64,000 bases of DNA from assembly GCA_023251255.1 (NCBI GenBank), contig JAHEZD010000013.1, forward strand, positions 1-64,000, written 5' to 3'. The notes beneath the pieces are model-generated. The model worked only from the letters and a program-made list of their open reading frames with translations. It did not search any database and was not told the origin of the DNA. The DNA is from Chitinophagaceae bacterium (GTDB taxonomy: Bacteria > Bacteroidota > Bacteroidia > Chitinophagales > Chitinophagaceae). A program made the translations under genes and the position numbers. Shown in pieces: positions 33,971 through 43,734 of this stretch; position 1 is the first letter of the stretch, and every line of letters begins with the position of its first letter.

Positions 33971-35500
33971 TTACCAGATACTTTTTAAACTGGTGCAGGC
34001 TATTTTCTTCCACAGCATATTGGCTGGGGACTGCAGTTTTATATGGTTATAGGGCCTGTTGGGGAAGAATATTTCCGTCATTACCGTAAGGCCATCATCG
34101 GCAAACAATTCTATGGATGCATGGTCTATCACCAAGGTCATGTGAATGCTTGGTTTATTGGAAAACCGGGGGGCCGTATGCCTGCCAGCAAAGTCTTTCT
34201 GGAAATCAACCTTTCCGGAAGCGGTCCTGTCCACATAGTACTGATTGCTGGCTTGATCATATCCTGCAACCAGTTTTTCGCCCAACTCATTGTACAGTAC
34301 CACGGAGAAGCTTTCGGCCTTGTCTGTTGTTATATCCAGTTTGGCCAAACCGGTAAAGGCTCCGAAGTTCTTGGTTAGATCCCTATCGGCAGCCTGCACA
34401 TTTTCCACCAGTTTTGTGGGGCCGGCTATGCTGTTTAGTTCCTTCACGGGCATGGAAGCCACATAGTAATCCTCCCCTACTTTCTTCAGTGACAGTTCCC
34501 TTGGTAGGGTATTGGCACTTCTCCATTTTTTGGTGGGTACCACGGTTCCGTATTGCCAGTTGCTCATCCATCCCAAAAATATTCTTCTGGTACCGGTGTT
34601 GTGCCAGGTAATGCCTGCATAATCATCCTTGCCATAATCTATCCACCTCGTATCGGTTTTAAATGGTATAAAGTTTTTGCCATCAAAATTGCCCGTGAAA
34701 TACTGGGTGGCCGATCCCCCGTTTGGTCCCCCGGGATTGATGTTGGCTATCAGCACCCAAACCTTTTTCCCTTCGTAATCCATGCTGAACAGGTCCGGGC
34801 ACTCCCATACGCCGCCATGTGCCCCAAAGCTGCTTCCCACCTCACTTTCCCTTGTCCAGTCCTTTAAGTTTTTGGATGAGTAAAAGGTGATCCTGTCTTT
34901 GGTGGCCAGGGTCATGATCCATTTTTTGCCCTCTTGGTACCACATGACTTTGGGGTCCCTGAAATCGGTGATGCCGGGATTTTTCAGCACGGGGTTGCCC
35001 GCATATTTTGTCCATGTTTTTCCTTCGTCCAAACTGTAAGCAATGCTCTGGTTCTGGAAATTGTTCCTGCCTGCTTTTTCGCCTTCTATGTTATGGTGGG
35101 TAAAAATGGCCACTAGTGGCACTATGCCATCCCTGCCAAAGCCTGATGTATTGTACCTGTCCACCACGGCACTGCCTGAAAAGATATAGCCCAAACTGTC
35201 TGGGTACAGGGCTATGGGCTGCTGCTGCCAATGCACCAGGTCCTTGCTGGTGGCATGTGCCCAGTGCATGGGGCCCCACACGGTGCTATCTGGGTAGTAC
35301 TGGAAGAACAGGTGGTAAGTGCCCTTGTAAAACAGCATACCGTTGGGATCGTTCATCCATTTTTCCTGGGGGGAGAAATGGATTTGGGGGCGGTACTGTT
35401 CCTTCATCCACTGGCTATTGGTTTGTGCATGAAGGCTGGCTACTAATAGCTGGCCGATGGTTAGGCCAATGGCGAGGAAGCGTTTGTTATTGTTCATCAT
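33971..35500 (-). CDS. GH32 fructan hydrolase (levanase/inulinase type)
   Basis: A 509-residue secreted glycoside hydrolase family 32 enzyme that would release fructose from levan, inulin or sucrose-type substrates. It has a signal peptide (RFLAIGLTIGQLLVASLHAQ). The catalytic nucleophile aspartate is in EKWMNDPNGMLF (D51), the stabilising acid in ITDFRDPKVMW, and the acid/base glutamate in GGVWECPDLFS. A C-terminal beta-sandwich follows (about 360-509, with IELFADDGLTVMTEIFF). It is the hydrolase of the fructan locus, downstream of susD on the same strand but separated by ~0.9 kb of repeats. An inverted pair of 164-bp elements frames the gene at 33770-33933 and 35512-35675. Endo or exo action cannot be told by eye. 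Confidence 0.92.
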   Translation of the reverse strand: MMNNNKRFLAIGLTIGQLLVASLHAQTNSQWMKEQYRPQIHFSPQEKWMNDPNGMLFYKGTYHLFFQYYPDSTVWGPMHWAHATSKDLVHWQQQPIALYPDSLGYIFSGSAVVDRYNTSGFGRDGIVPLVAIFTHHNIEGEKAGRNNFQNQSIAYSLDEGKTWTKYAGNPVLKNPGITDFRDPKVMWYQEGKKWIMTLATKDRITFYSSKNLKDWTRESEVGSSFGAHGGVWECPDLFSMDYEGKKVWVLIANINPGGPNGGSATQYFTGNFDGKNFIPFKTDTRWIDYGKDDYAGITWHNTGTRRIFLGWMSNWQYGTVVPTKKWRSANTLPRELSLKKVGEDYYVASMPVKELNSIAGPTKLVENVQAADRDLTKNFGAFTGLAKLDITTDKAESFSVVLYNELGEKLVAGYDQASNQYYVDRTASGKVDFQKDFAGRHTAPRFSNKPSIHMTLVIDHASIELFADDGLTVMTEIFFPNRPYNHIKLQSPANMLWKKIACTSLKSIW

Positions 35501-35511
35501 CGTTGGTTCTT

Positions 35512-35675
35512 AGAAGCTGTTTAAATTTGATTGGTGGAATTCCCTATCATGTAATTTTTGAGCGAAACAAGGCGGATTTTGCAGACATAGCTGGTTGCCT
35601 ATGGCGAAAAATCCAACGATGTTGCAGTCAAAAATTCATATAGGGAAACCAGCGAATTGAATTTAAACAGCTTCT
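35512..35675 (-). mobile_element. 164-bp inverted-end element, copy 2
   Basis: Same element as at 33770-33933, reverse orientation, 11 bp upstream of the GH32 start codon. It must therefore separate GH32 from its original leader or promoter. Confidence 0.75.
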
Positions 35676-35781
35676 TATGGTTATCAAAATACTTTACAAA
35701 CTGATGCTGCGTAAAATGTCAAATACTGATGCCATAGCCTGTCCCGATATTTTCATCGGGATTGAGCAATGTCACACTGAG

Positions 35782-35803
35782 CCTGCCTTTTCCGGCAGGC
35801 AGG
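35782..35803. repeat. REP-like palindrome inserted in a family-1 element
   Basis: A 22-bp palindrome (CCTGCC...GGCAGG) between CACTGAG and CTTGTCGAAG. Every other copy of the host element reads straight through (CATTGAGCTTGTCGAAATG), so this is an insertion without target duplication. Confidence 0.8.
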
Positions 35804-35891
35804 CTTGTCGAAGTGTTGTCGGAACCTGTTTGGAAACCAGATTGCTTTCGAGGGCCCGCCAATACTCCCGAGCCATCGGGTTAGTATATGA

Positions 35892-36285
35892 TATTGAAAC
35901 CATTTGTAAACAAATGATTTTATTTTACCACGAAGTCACGAAGACACGAAGGAAAAAAATTTCATTTTTTTAAACTTAGTGTCTTTGAGCCTTCGTGGTT
36001 ATCCTGTTATTTTCAATGTGCCTGTTTGCGAAGCAAGCATGGAAAACTGCCAACAACAGATAGTATAACCTATTGAAATCATTTGTAAACAAATGATTCT
36101 ATTTTACCACGAAGTCACAAAGACACGAAGGAAAAAAACTTCGTTTTTTTAAACCCTGCCTGCCGGTAGGCAAGTTTGTGCCCCCGCCTGAACGGACGGG
36201 CAGGTTTGAGCCTTGGTGGTTATCCTGTTATTCCTGCCTTTGCTGGCAGGCAGGTTCAATGTGCCTGTTTGCGAAGCAAGCATGG
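35892..36285. repeat. Direct duplication differing by three palindromic inserts
   Basis: Copy 1 is 35892-36042 (151 bp) and copy 2 is 36071-36285 (215 bp). The 64-bp difference is exactly three palindromes present only in copy 2: 36155-36174 (20 bp), 36183-36204 (22 bp) and 36233-36254 (22 bp). Inserts 1 and 3 belong to the CCTGCC...GGCAGG class; insert 2 is of a CCCGCCTGAACGG...GGGCAGG class. Confidence 0.85.
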
Positions 36286-36380
36286 GTTACCCAGACTGGC
36301 ATTATTGCCACAATCTTTGTATAACATCAGTTACAAAAGCAGGAAGGGGCATGCACCCCTTCCTGCTATCATCCAAAAGG

Positions 36381-38087
36381 TCAGTACCCCGGGTTCTGTT
36401 TGTACAATCCATTGGTAAAGGTAATTTCAGATTGTGGTATGGGCAGGTATTCGTCCCTGCCGGGGGTAAACACGGCCGTTGCCAAAAAGGTTCTTCTTGT
36501 TTTTTCTACATTGATGTAGGCATTTAAGGTGGGTGCAGCTATGCCCCATCTTACCAGGTCAAAGAAACGGGCGCCTTCTGTGGCAAATTCCAGCCTTCTC
36601 TCCCACTGCAAGGCTTGGCGTGCATAGGCTTGGGTCCAGCCAGCAGCAGTGTATGGCAGCACTTTGTAATTGGAGGGGAAGCTGCCATTGGCTTTCTTCA
36701 ATCTGCCCGTGCTGGCTGCTGCCCTTGCCCTTATTTGGTTGATGATAGGGAGGGCATTGAGTGGCTGCCCCAATTCTATGTATGCTTCGGCCTGCATCAA
36801 CAGGATATCATCGTAGCGGAGTATGTCGTAATTTTTTGCAGTGCCCATAAATGGCCCTTGTTTGAAGTAGGATGAACTGGTGGCCAATTGCTGGTAGCGC
36901 ATGGTGTGGAAGTTGCCATACACGCCGGGGTCCCTTACCCAACTGTTGCTGAAGGGCTTGGTGTTATCGTACTTATAGGGATGCCCATCTATGCCCACGG
37001 TATGGTCCAAACGTGGGTCCACAGTGGCCGTGTTCAAATCTGCAATGCTGTTGTTGAAAGTGGTGAAATTGGGCAGTCCATTGGCATCGGTGGTATGTGC
37101 ATTCACCAAATTCTGACTGGCCGCATGAAAGCCGCAGCAACCATACTGCGGTGCACCATGGGGATAGTTGAGGCCGTCTTCATAGCTTAACCTGCCGGCC
37201 GTGGTACCATCGTTAATGGTGAACTGGATGGCAAAAATGGATTCAGGTCCGTTTTCCGTTTCAGGTAAGAAGTTATCGGCTATGTCTGCACTCAAAGCAT
37301 ACTTGTTGGAGGCGATGACTGCCTGTGTCAAAGTAACCACTTCCTGCAGCCTGGCCTGGCTGATGCCGGTTACTTGGTGCGTGCTGCTTTGTGTATATGC
37401 CTGGTACAGTCTCAACTTGGCCAAGTAAGCCTGGGCAGCCACTTTATTGGCCCGGGCCAGTTCCGGTTGGGTAGTGGGGAGATTGTCAATGGCATACTGG
37501 AAATCGGCCGCAATCTTGTTCCATGAGTCTTCATTGCTCAAATTGTTGGAAGTGGCCAGTATATCCTGGTCAGATGCATTCTCATCGAAGATGGGGATGT
37601 TCTTGTACAGCAGTTTCATGGTAAAATAGGTATGTGCCCTAAGGAACCTCAACTCTGCCAAACGTGTTTTCTTCATGGGGAAGCTGGCATCGGCAATGCC
37701 GTTCACTGCCCTGAGTGCCACATTGGCCCTGGAGATGGACTTGAACAAATTCTTCCATGTGCGTGACACAAATGCATCCATGGTGGGCGTAACCAAATTG
37801 TAATGTTCCAGGGCATCCACTTCGCCCACATCGCCGGTGCCCCCACCGCCTTTGTAGGCATCGTCTGACCGTACGCTACCATAGGCCCAGTTGCTGTAAA
37901 TGGGCCCGATCATGTCCCCATTGCCTATGGCAGCATAGGCTGCGGTAACAAGGCCTTCCACTGCTGTTGGGGAGGTTAGGTCTGTGGAGGACAATACACC
38001 TGTGGGCGTATAGTCCAATGCTTTTTTGCATGAACCAAAAAGTAATAGGCCAGATGTTATAAAAGCTGCTATCGTTGTCTTTTTCAT
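36381..38087 (-). CDS. SusD/RagB-like glycan-binding lipoprotein
   Basis: A 568-residue outer-membrane lipoprotein (lipobox LLLFGSC, C20) that caps the SusC transporter and binds oligosaccharide at the cell surface. It has the usual SusD layout: N-terminal TPR-like helices (ALDYTPTGVLSSTDLTSPTA, then ANVALRAVNGIAD and LAELRFLRAHTYFTMKLLY). The C-terminal region contains YDILRYDDILLMQAEAYIEL and ALQWERRLEFATEGARFFDLV, then a final NPGY. The substrate is inferred to be a fructan or fructo-oligosaccharide from the linked GH32, fructokinase and fructose-type sensor. It lies 192 bp downstream of susC with an inverted-repeat element in the gap. Confidence 0.93.
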   Translation of the reverse strand: MKKTTIAAFITSGLLLFGSCKKALDYTPTGVLSSTDLTSPTAVEGLVTAAYAAIGNGDMIGPIYSNWAYGSVRSDDAYKGGGGTGDVGEVDALEHYNLVTPTMDAFVSRTWKNLFKSISRANVALRAVNGIADASFPMKKTRLAELRFLRAHTYFTMKLLYKNIPIFDENASDQDILATSNNLSNEDSWNKIAADFQYAIDNLPTTQPELARANKVAAQAYLAKLRLYQAYTQSSTHQVTGISQARLQEVVTLTQAVIASNKYALSADIADNFLPETENGPESIFAIQFTINDGTTAGRLSYEDGLNYPHGAPQYGCCGFHAASQNLVNAHTTDANGLPNFTTFNNSIADLNTATVDPRLDHTVGIDGHPYKYDNTKPFSNSWVRDPGVYGNFHTMRYQQLATSSSYFKQGPFMGTAKNYDILRYDDILLMQAEAYIELGQPLNALPIINQIRARAAASTGRLKKANGSFPSNYKVLPYTAAGWTQAYARQALQWERRLEFATEGARFFDLVRWGIAAPTLNAYINVEKTRRTFLATAVFTPGRDEYLPIPQSEITFTNGLYKQNPGY

Positions 38088-38114
38088 TTTCTTGTGGTTT
38101 GAAATTCTTTAATG

Positions 38115-38273
38115 TGACTATCCGGATGAAGGAAAGTATGTCAGAGCCTGCCCCGACCATTCGGGGTTGAGCTTGTCGAAACCTTATTCAAGCTGTGTTT
38201 TACGCTCATCATACTTCGAGAACCTCAGTATGACAATGGAAATCGTCAATGCTTTCCTTCATACGGATAGTCA
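38115..38273. mobile_element. Inverted-repeat element between susC and susD
   Basis: Ends TGACTATCCGGATGAAGGAAAG-type on the left (38115-38136) and its near-perfect inverse on the right (38252-38273) enclose ~115 bp. The inner part contains a piece of family-1-like sequence (CGGGGTTGAGCTTGTCG). Its position inside the operon could change the ratio of susC to susD transcript. Confidence 0.5.
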
Positions 38274-38279
38274 GTTTCT

Positions 38280-41200
38280 TTAAAATGATGCATTGATACC
38301 AAAAGTGAATGTTTTGGGAATGGGCACTGGATCAAGGTCTATCCTTTCTGGATCGGGGCTTACAATATTTCTTGCTCTTGAACCAGAAAAGGTTCTCGGC
38401 CATGGCATAGAAACGGAGCCTGGAGAAAACGGATTTCGTTGCCAGCGTATAGCCAAGCTGTATGTTGCGCATCTTGAAGTAAGAAGTGTTCACCATGAAA
38501 TAATCGGAAGTGCGGCCTTCGTTGTTATTGTCTTTAAGTGTGAGTGCAGGCACCGTGGTATTGGTGTTGGTAGGTGTCCAGCCATTGAACACACCGGGGC
38601 CCACATTTTCCCTGCTCTTCATGAGGTTATTGTAAAGGGTATATACATCAAAACCCTTTCTGCCGGCCACACCGGAACCAAAGAGTGCCAGGTCAAAGTT
38701 CTTGTAGGTCAAATCTATCCTGAGGCCATATTCCAGAGAAGGAAGTGTGGTGCCTATCCATGTTCTGTCCAGGTCATTGATTACGCCATCTTTGTTGATG
38801 TCCACATAGCGTATCCGGCCAGGGCCAGCACCAATTTGTGTGGGGGCGGCAGCTACTTCGGCGGCAGATTGGAAAAGTCCATCTGTTTGGTACCCAAAAA
38901 TATCGAACTGTGAATGGCCAATGATGGTGTTGACCAAATTGCCTGCATAAGCTGGGCGGACATTTTCTGGCAGTTCGGTAATCTTGTCCCTGAAATGGGC
39001 AAAATTCAACCGTACATCATACTTGAAACCGCCTTTCTTTTCGCTTTGGTAACCGATGGTAAACTCCCAGCCCTTATTGCTTTTGGAAGCACCGTTCACC
39101 GCCTTTGATTGTCCTTCGCCCAAAGCGGAGGCCACCGGTGGCGTAATTAATATGCCCGTGGTTTTCCTGGAAAAATAATCGAAGGAGCCATAGATCCTTT
39201 TGTGGAATACCGTGAAGTCCACGCCTGCATTGGTTTCATCGGTGGTTTCCCATTTAAGGCTTGAGTTGGCAGCCTGTGTTTGCACAAAACCGGAAGGCAG
39301 TGTGCCCGTGTTTGCCCCAGATAGGGAGTAAGCGGTACCAATGTTCATGTACTGCTCCCAGAAGCCGGGGGTAAGTTCGTTCTGTGTGGTGCCATACCTG
39401 GTATTGAAGAGGCCAAAACGTGCAAGGTTGCCAATTTCCTGGTTGCCTACACGGCCCACACCTACCCTCAATTTCAGTTCGGAGAAGAACGCTGCTTGCT
39501 GCATGAACTGTTCCTTGTCTATTCTCCAGCCAATGGAGGCAGCAGGAAAAATACCGTACCTGTTATCTGGTCCAAAACGTGATGACCCATCACGGCGAAC
39601 AGTAACGGCTGCCAAATATTTATCGCCATAATTATAGTCAATACGCCCAAACTGGGAGAACAGCCTATTGCCAGTGGAGCCACCGGAAGCAATGGTGTTA
39701 CCAGTGCCTGCATTCAGTGTAAAGTAGTCTTCTGTTTGCAGGGCAAAGCCTTCCTTTTTGATGTAGTTAAAATCCAGATCGGTTTTGATGTATTCTGTTC
39801 CAACCAAAAATTTGAAGCTGTTGTTCCTGTTCAGTTCCCAGTTGTACCGGAGGGTATTGGACCAGGTCATGCTTAGGTAATGGTTCTGGTCAAAGGATAA
39901 GCTATTGGTGGTCCTTGCCAGGGCACCTTCCGTAAAAGTTGGGGTAATGACCTTGTTGGAGAAAGTGGCATTGTCTGCACCAATATTGGACTTGAAGTAT
40001 AAATGCTTAATGGGCTGAATTTCTGCAAAGAGGTTACCGAATGTGCTAAGCCTATTGGCATTGTTCCACTTGGCCAGGTCCTGCATGTGCAAGGGATTGT
40101 TCCTATCGGAATAGCCAGCGCCGGATTCGCCAGCATAAGTAACACCATCTTTTTGGTAAACTGGGATGGTGGGTGCCAAAGTAACTGCCAGGAACGTGGT
40201 GGTAGCTCCGCCCAGGTCCCTTGCAGTAAGGGTTTCGTTGGAGTTGGCCACACGGAGGTTCAAACCAAAAGTGACCTTATCATTAAACGATTTGGTAATG
40301 GCATTGATGCTTCCACTGAGGCGTTCATACCCTGTGAACCTCAACATGCCTGTGTTCTTTAAATGGCCAATATTTATTTCTACGGAGGAGTTCTTGTTGC
40401 CTACAGATGCGGTTAAACTGTTATTGGTTACAATGCCTGTTTTGTACATCACCTCCTGCCAATCTGTATTGCCAGCAGGCGTGTTGGCATCGCCACCTAC
40501 CAGGGGCTGCACTGTTACGCTGCTGAGTATGGGGTTAGCATAGTTGTTGTTCCAATTGAAATTGTAAATGGCCCCATAACCGGCAGTGGGATCCTGCCCA
40601 TCGTTTACGGAAGCCTGCCACAATGCCCTGCCCCTGTCCACAGCGTTGAGCATATTGAACCGCATTGATTTTTCTGATTGGGTGGATAGGCTTGTGTTGA
40701 ACTGGAAGTTCACTTTGCCATTGGTATTGCCCCCGTTTTTGGTGGTTACAATGATCACGCCATTGGAGGCCCTGGCACCATAAATGGATTCTGCGGAAGC
40801 ATCTTTCAATACCTGCACGGAGGCAATATTTGTTGGGTCCATGTTCTGGAAAACTTCTGGCCTTGTGGTGGGGATGCCATCAATAACGTACAGGGGATCG
40901 TTATTGCCCAAGGTGTTGGCTCCACGAATCAGTATCCTACTGTTGCTACCATTGGGCGAGCCATCTTTTTCTATGTACAAGCCGGCCACCCGGCCTTGCA
41001 GTGCCTGCATGGTATTGCCTGAGCTGTTGTTTTTTACATCTGTCAGGTCCACCACGGCTACGGCACCTGTCAGGTCTTTTTTCTTTTGGGAAGTGTAGCC
41101 CACCACCACTATATCATCCAGCTTCTGGGTATCTTCCATTAGTTGAACATCGGTGTTTTTCAAATCGCTGTTCAGGGTCAGGGTAACCGTTTTCATTCCA

Positions 41201-41412
41201 GTAAAGGAGAACAGGATCTTGTCCCCTGCCTTGGCCTGAATGGCATAAGTACCCTTGGCATCGGTTACGGAAACATTGCTTCCGTTTTGGACACTCACTC
41301 CCTGTAAAGGCTTACCTTCTTTGTTGGTAACCGTTCCTGAAATTTTGCTTTGCTGTGCTTGGGAGATGATGGCAAAGAGCAGCAGCAGCAGTAGGCAAGT
41401 CAATCGTTTCAT
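38280..41412 (-). CDS. SusC/RagA TonB-dependent transporter, frameshift near C-terminus
   Basis: Outer-membrane TonB-dependent transporter of about 1,040 residues that imports the oligosaccharide captured by SusD. Signal peptide MKRLTCLLLLLLFAIISQAQ; then a carboxypeptidase-D-like domain (KISGTVTNKEGKPLQGVSVQ). The plug follows (DIVVVGYTSQKKKDLTGAVA, SGNTMQALQGRVAG, RGANTLGNNDPLYVIDG, EVFQNMDPTNIASVQVLKDA) and then a long barrel. The intact frame ends at 38332 with an unnatural tail (KYCKPRSRKDRP). Shifting by one base near 38370 restores the family ending IVSPDPERIDLDPVPIPKTF, then TFGINASF, stopping at 38280. An extra A in an AAGAAATATT run is the likely cause. It may be a sequencing error or a real lesion that would remove the last strand. 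The start at 41412 (MKRL) is chosen over the longer open frame. Confidence 0.9.
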
Positions 41413-41449
41413 AAGCTTTCGTTTTGTTTTTGCAGTTAAAAAAAGTTGT

Positions 41450-42352
41450 TTAGTGGATGGGTGTTTTTTGGAGTTCTTCAACGTTTTGCAAATCATAAGC
41501 TGGGCAGGCACCGGACTGGGTGGCTATAAATGCACCCATGGCCGACGCAAAACCCAATGCTTCTTCAATGGATCTTTTTTGGAGCAGGCGTGATAAAAAG
41601 CCTGCAAGAAAAGCATCGCCGCTGCCAATGGTATCTTCTACCTGCACTTTGAAACCGGGGTGGGTATAAGTGGTTCCCTGGTGGTTCACCATTGCGCCAT
41701 CGCCACCCATGGTGATGATGATGGTCGGAATGTGGAACTGGTCCTGTATCAATTTTATCCTGTCTGCGGTTTCCTGGTGCTGGCTAAACCAGCCCGTGAT
41801 CAGCTCCAGTTCGGCAATGTTCATCTTTAAAATATCTGCCTTGCCCAATAGGTACTCTACATTGTCCCTGTTAAAGTTGGGCGGCCGCAGGTTTATGTCC
41901 AGCACTTTGGTAGAAGCTATGTCCAGCAAGCGGTACAGCGTATCCCTTGAGGTTTTGTTTCTGGAAGTGAGGCTTCCGTACACAAAGAAATTGGCACTTG
42001 CCAGCAGACCTTCAAACTCATCGTGCCATTCAATAAAGTCCCATGCCGATGGGTACACGATGTCGTAGGTTACCTCATTGTGTTCGTTTGGCTTGGCATA
42101 CACCAAACCGGTTGGGTGGTTGTAGTCCAAATAAAAAAAGTCTGTTGAAACGCCAGCCTTGGTTAATAGCTTAATGAGGTCCTGGCCATAGTCATCCACA
42201 CCAATCTTGGTAATTAACGATGGGTTTGCACCCAGCTTCTGTAAATGGTAAGCCACATTCATGGGTGCACCACCGGGCAATGATCCTGTTGGTAAAATAT
42301 CCCACAGTACTTCGCCAAAGCAAACTACTTGTTGTTGTTTTAACTGTTCCAT
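41450..42352 (-). CDS. PfkB-family fructokinase
   Basis: Cytosolic sugar kinase of 300 residues that would phosphorylate fructose released by the locus. It has the PfkB signature 1 region GSLPGGAPMNVAYHLQKLG (about 23-41) and the ATP/catalytic signature DTIGSGDAFLAGFLSRLLQ (about 239-257), with aspartate D246 as the base. NINLRPPNFNRDNVEYLL is typical of bacterial fructokinases. The ATG at 42352 (MEQLKQQQVVCFGEV) is chosen; the open frame upstream overlaps the transporter gene. It lies 50 bp after the sugar porter and 37 bp before susC on the same strand, so it is in the operon. Confidence 0.92.
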   Translation of the reverse strand: MEQLKQQQVVCFGEVLWDILPTGSLPGGAPMNVAYHLQKLGANPSLITKIGVDDYGQDLIKLLTKAGVSTDFFYLDYNHPTGLVYAKPNEHNEVTYDIVYPSAWDFIEWHDEFEGLLASANFFVYGSLTSRNKTSRDTLYRLLDIASTKVLDINLRPPNFNRDNVEYLLGKADILKMNIAELELITGWFSQHQETADRIKLIQDQFHIPTIIITMGGDGAMVNHQGTTYTHPGFKVQVEDTIGSGDAFLAGFLSRLLQKRSIEEALGFASAMGAFIATQSGACPAYDLQNVEELQKTPIH

Positions 42353-42402
42353 GATGTATCCATTTAAGGTTTGTGAAATTGCAAGACCATATATGCAGCG
42401 CA

Positions 42403-43734
42403 TTAGTGCATGACCAATGTGGTCCCTATCTGTTCCAATGATTTCCCTTTTGTTTCGGGCATCAGTTTCCACACAAAAATGAATTGCAGGCACATCATGA
42501 CGGAAAAAAACATGAACGTATTTCCGCCGCCCGCCTTTTCTGATAAATAGGGGAACGAAAAGGCGATGAGTGCAGCCATGATCCAGTGCGTGGTGCTGCC
42601 CAGTGTCTGCCCCTTGGCCCTAACTTGATTGGGGAATATTTCTGAAATGAAAACCCAGATAACAGCACCCTGTGAGAAGGCAAAGAAAGCTATGTAAACC
42701 AGCAGGTAAACGGTTATGGCCATGCCACTGAAATTGTGTGAATAGAAAGTGCTGGCCACCAGTGCAAGGGTGGAAATCAACCCAACAGAGCCAATGAGCA
42801 TCAATGTTCGCCTGCCTATCCTATCAATAAAATTCATGGCCAATAAAGTAAAACTGAAGTTGACCACACCAATGCCCACGGTTGATAGCAAGGAGGAACT
42901 TTCGCCCAAACCTGTCATTTCAAAAATGCGTGGTGCATAATAAATAATGGCGTTGATACCAGATACCTGGTTGAACACGGCAAAGAGAATGGCCAGCATG
43001 ACAGGCGTTTTGTAACGAAGGGAAAACAGTGGGTCCTTATGCACGGATGTTGCTTCTTCCTGTGCAGACTTCAAAATATCGGCTTGAATTTTTTCTGCGG
43101 TTGCAGGGTTGATCATATCCAGTATTTCCCTCGCTTCTTTTGTTTTGCCCTTTTTTAAAATAAGCCAACGTGGACTTTCTGGTACAAACCTGAGCAGCAG
43201 GAAAAAGATGGCCGATGGAACAGCCTGTATGCCCAGCATTAGCCTCCAGGAATGTTCGCCTGTGAGACCAATGAGGTAATTGGAAAGATAGGAAACCACT
43301 ATGCCAAAAACCACATTGAACTGGAAGAGCCCCACCAGTTTCCCCCTTCTTTCGGCAGGGGAAATTTCTGAAATGTAAATGGGAGCCGTAACAGAGGATG
43401 CCCCCACACCCAAACCACCTAAAAACCGGAACACCAGAAAAACATACCAACTGGTGGACATGGATGTGCCCAGTGAAGAAATGAGGTAGAGCACGGCAAT
43501 GATGTACAGGGTTTTCTTTCTTCCAAACTTATCGGAAGGGATTGCACCCAATAGGGAACCAATTACTGTTCCTATTAAGGCAATGGAAACAGTGAGGCCA
43601 TGTTGAAAGGAATTGAGTGCCCAATACTTTTGAATGGATTGTTCGGCACCAGAAATAACAGCCGTATCAAAACCAAAAAGGAAACCACCTAACGCAATGA
43701 CGAGGGACCAGAGAAAAACACTTTTCTTGTTCAT
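42403..43734 (-). CDS. MFS sugar porter (fructose-type)
   Basis: A 443-residue inner-membrane transporter with 12 predicted helices, of the sugar porter family. Seen motifs: GFDTAVISGAEQSIQ in the first helix region, DKFGRKKTLYI, RFLGGLGVGASS, ISEISPAERRGKLVGLFQ, VPESPRWL at the sixth helix, QVSGINAIIYYAPRIFE in the seventh, and MPETKGKSLEQI at the end. It would bring monosaccharide, most likely fructose, into the cytosol for the fructokinase. It is the first gene of the minus-strand operon MFS-pfkB-susC-susD, divergent from the hybrid sensor gene, so the operon promoter lies in 43735-44041. Confidence 0.92.
   Translation of the reverse strand: MNKKSVFLWSLVIALGGFLFGFDTAVISGAEQSIQKYWALNSFQHGLTVSIALIGTVIGSLLGAIPSDKFGRKKTLYIIAVLYLISSLGTSMSTSWYVFLVFRFLGGLGVGASSVTAPIYISEISPAERRGKLVGLFQFNVVFGIVVSYLSNYLIGLTGEHSWRLMLGIQAVPSAIFFLLLRFVPESPRWLILKKGKTKEAREILDMINPATAEKIQADILKSAQEEATSVHKDPLFSLRYKTPVMLAILFAVFNQVSGINAIIYYAPRIFEMTGLGESSSLLSTVGIGVVNFSFTLLAMNFIDRIGRRTLMLIGSVGLISTLALVASTFYSHNFSGMAITVYLLVYIAFFAFSQGAVIWVFISEIFPNQVRAKGQTLGSTTHWIMAALIAFSFPYLSEKAGGGNTFMFFSVMMCLQFIFVWKLMPETKGKSLEQIGTTLVMH

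Larger units (their letters stand above)
35705..36326 (+). mobile_element. Family-1 element remnant with duplicated insert (copy D)
   Basis: Left end TGCTGCGTAAA and right end TTTGTATAACA are decayed versions of the family-1 ends. The left ~110 bp matches copies A-C, apart from a 22-bp palindrome inserted at 35782-35803. The middle holds two direct copies of a ~150-bp sequence (35892-36042 and 36071-36285). No gene is present. It fills the gap between GH32 and susD. Confidence 0.55.
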
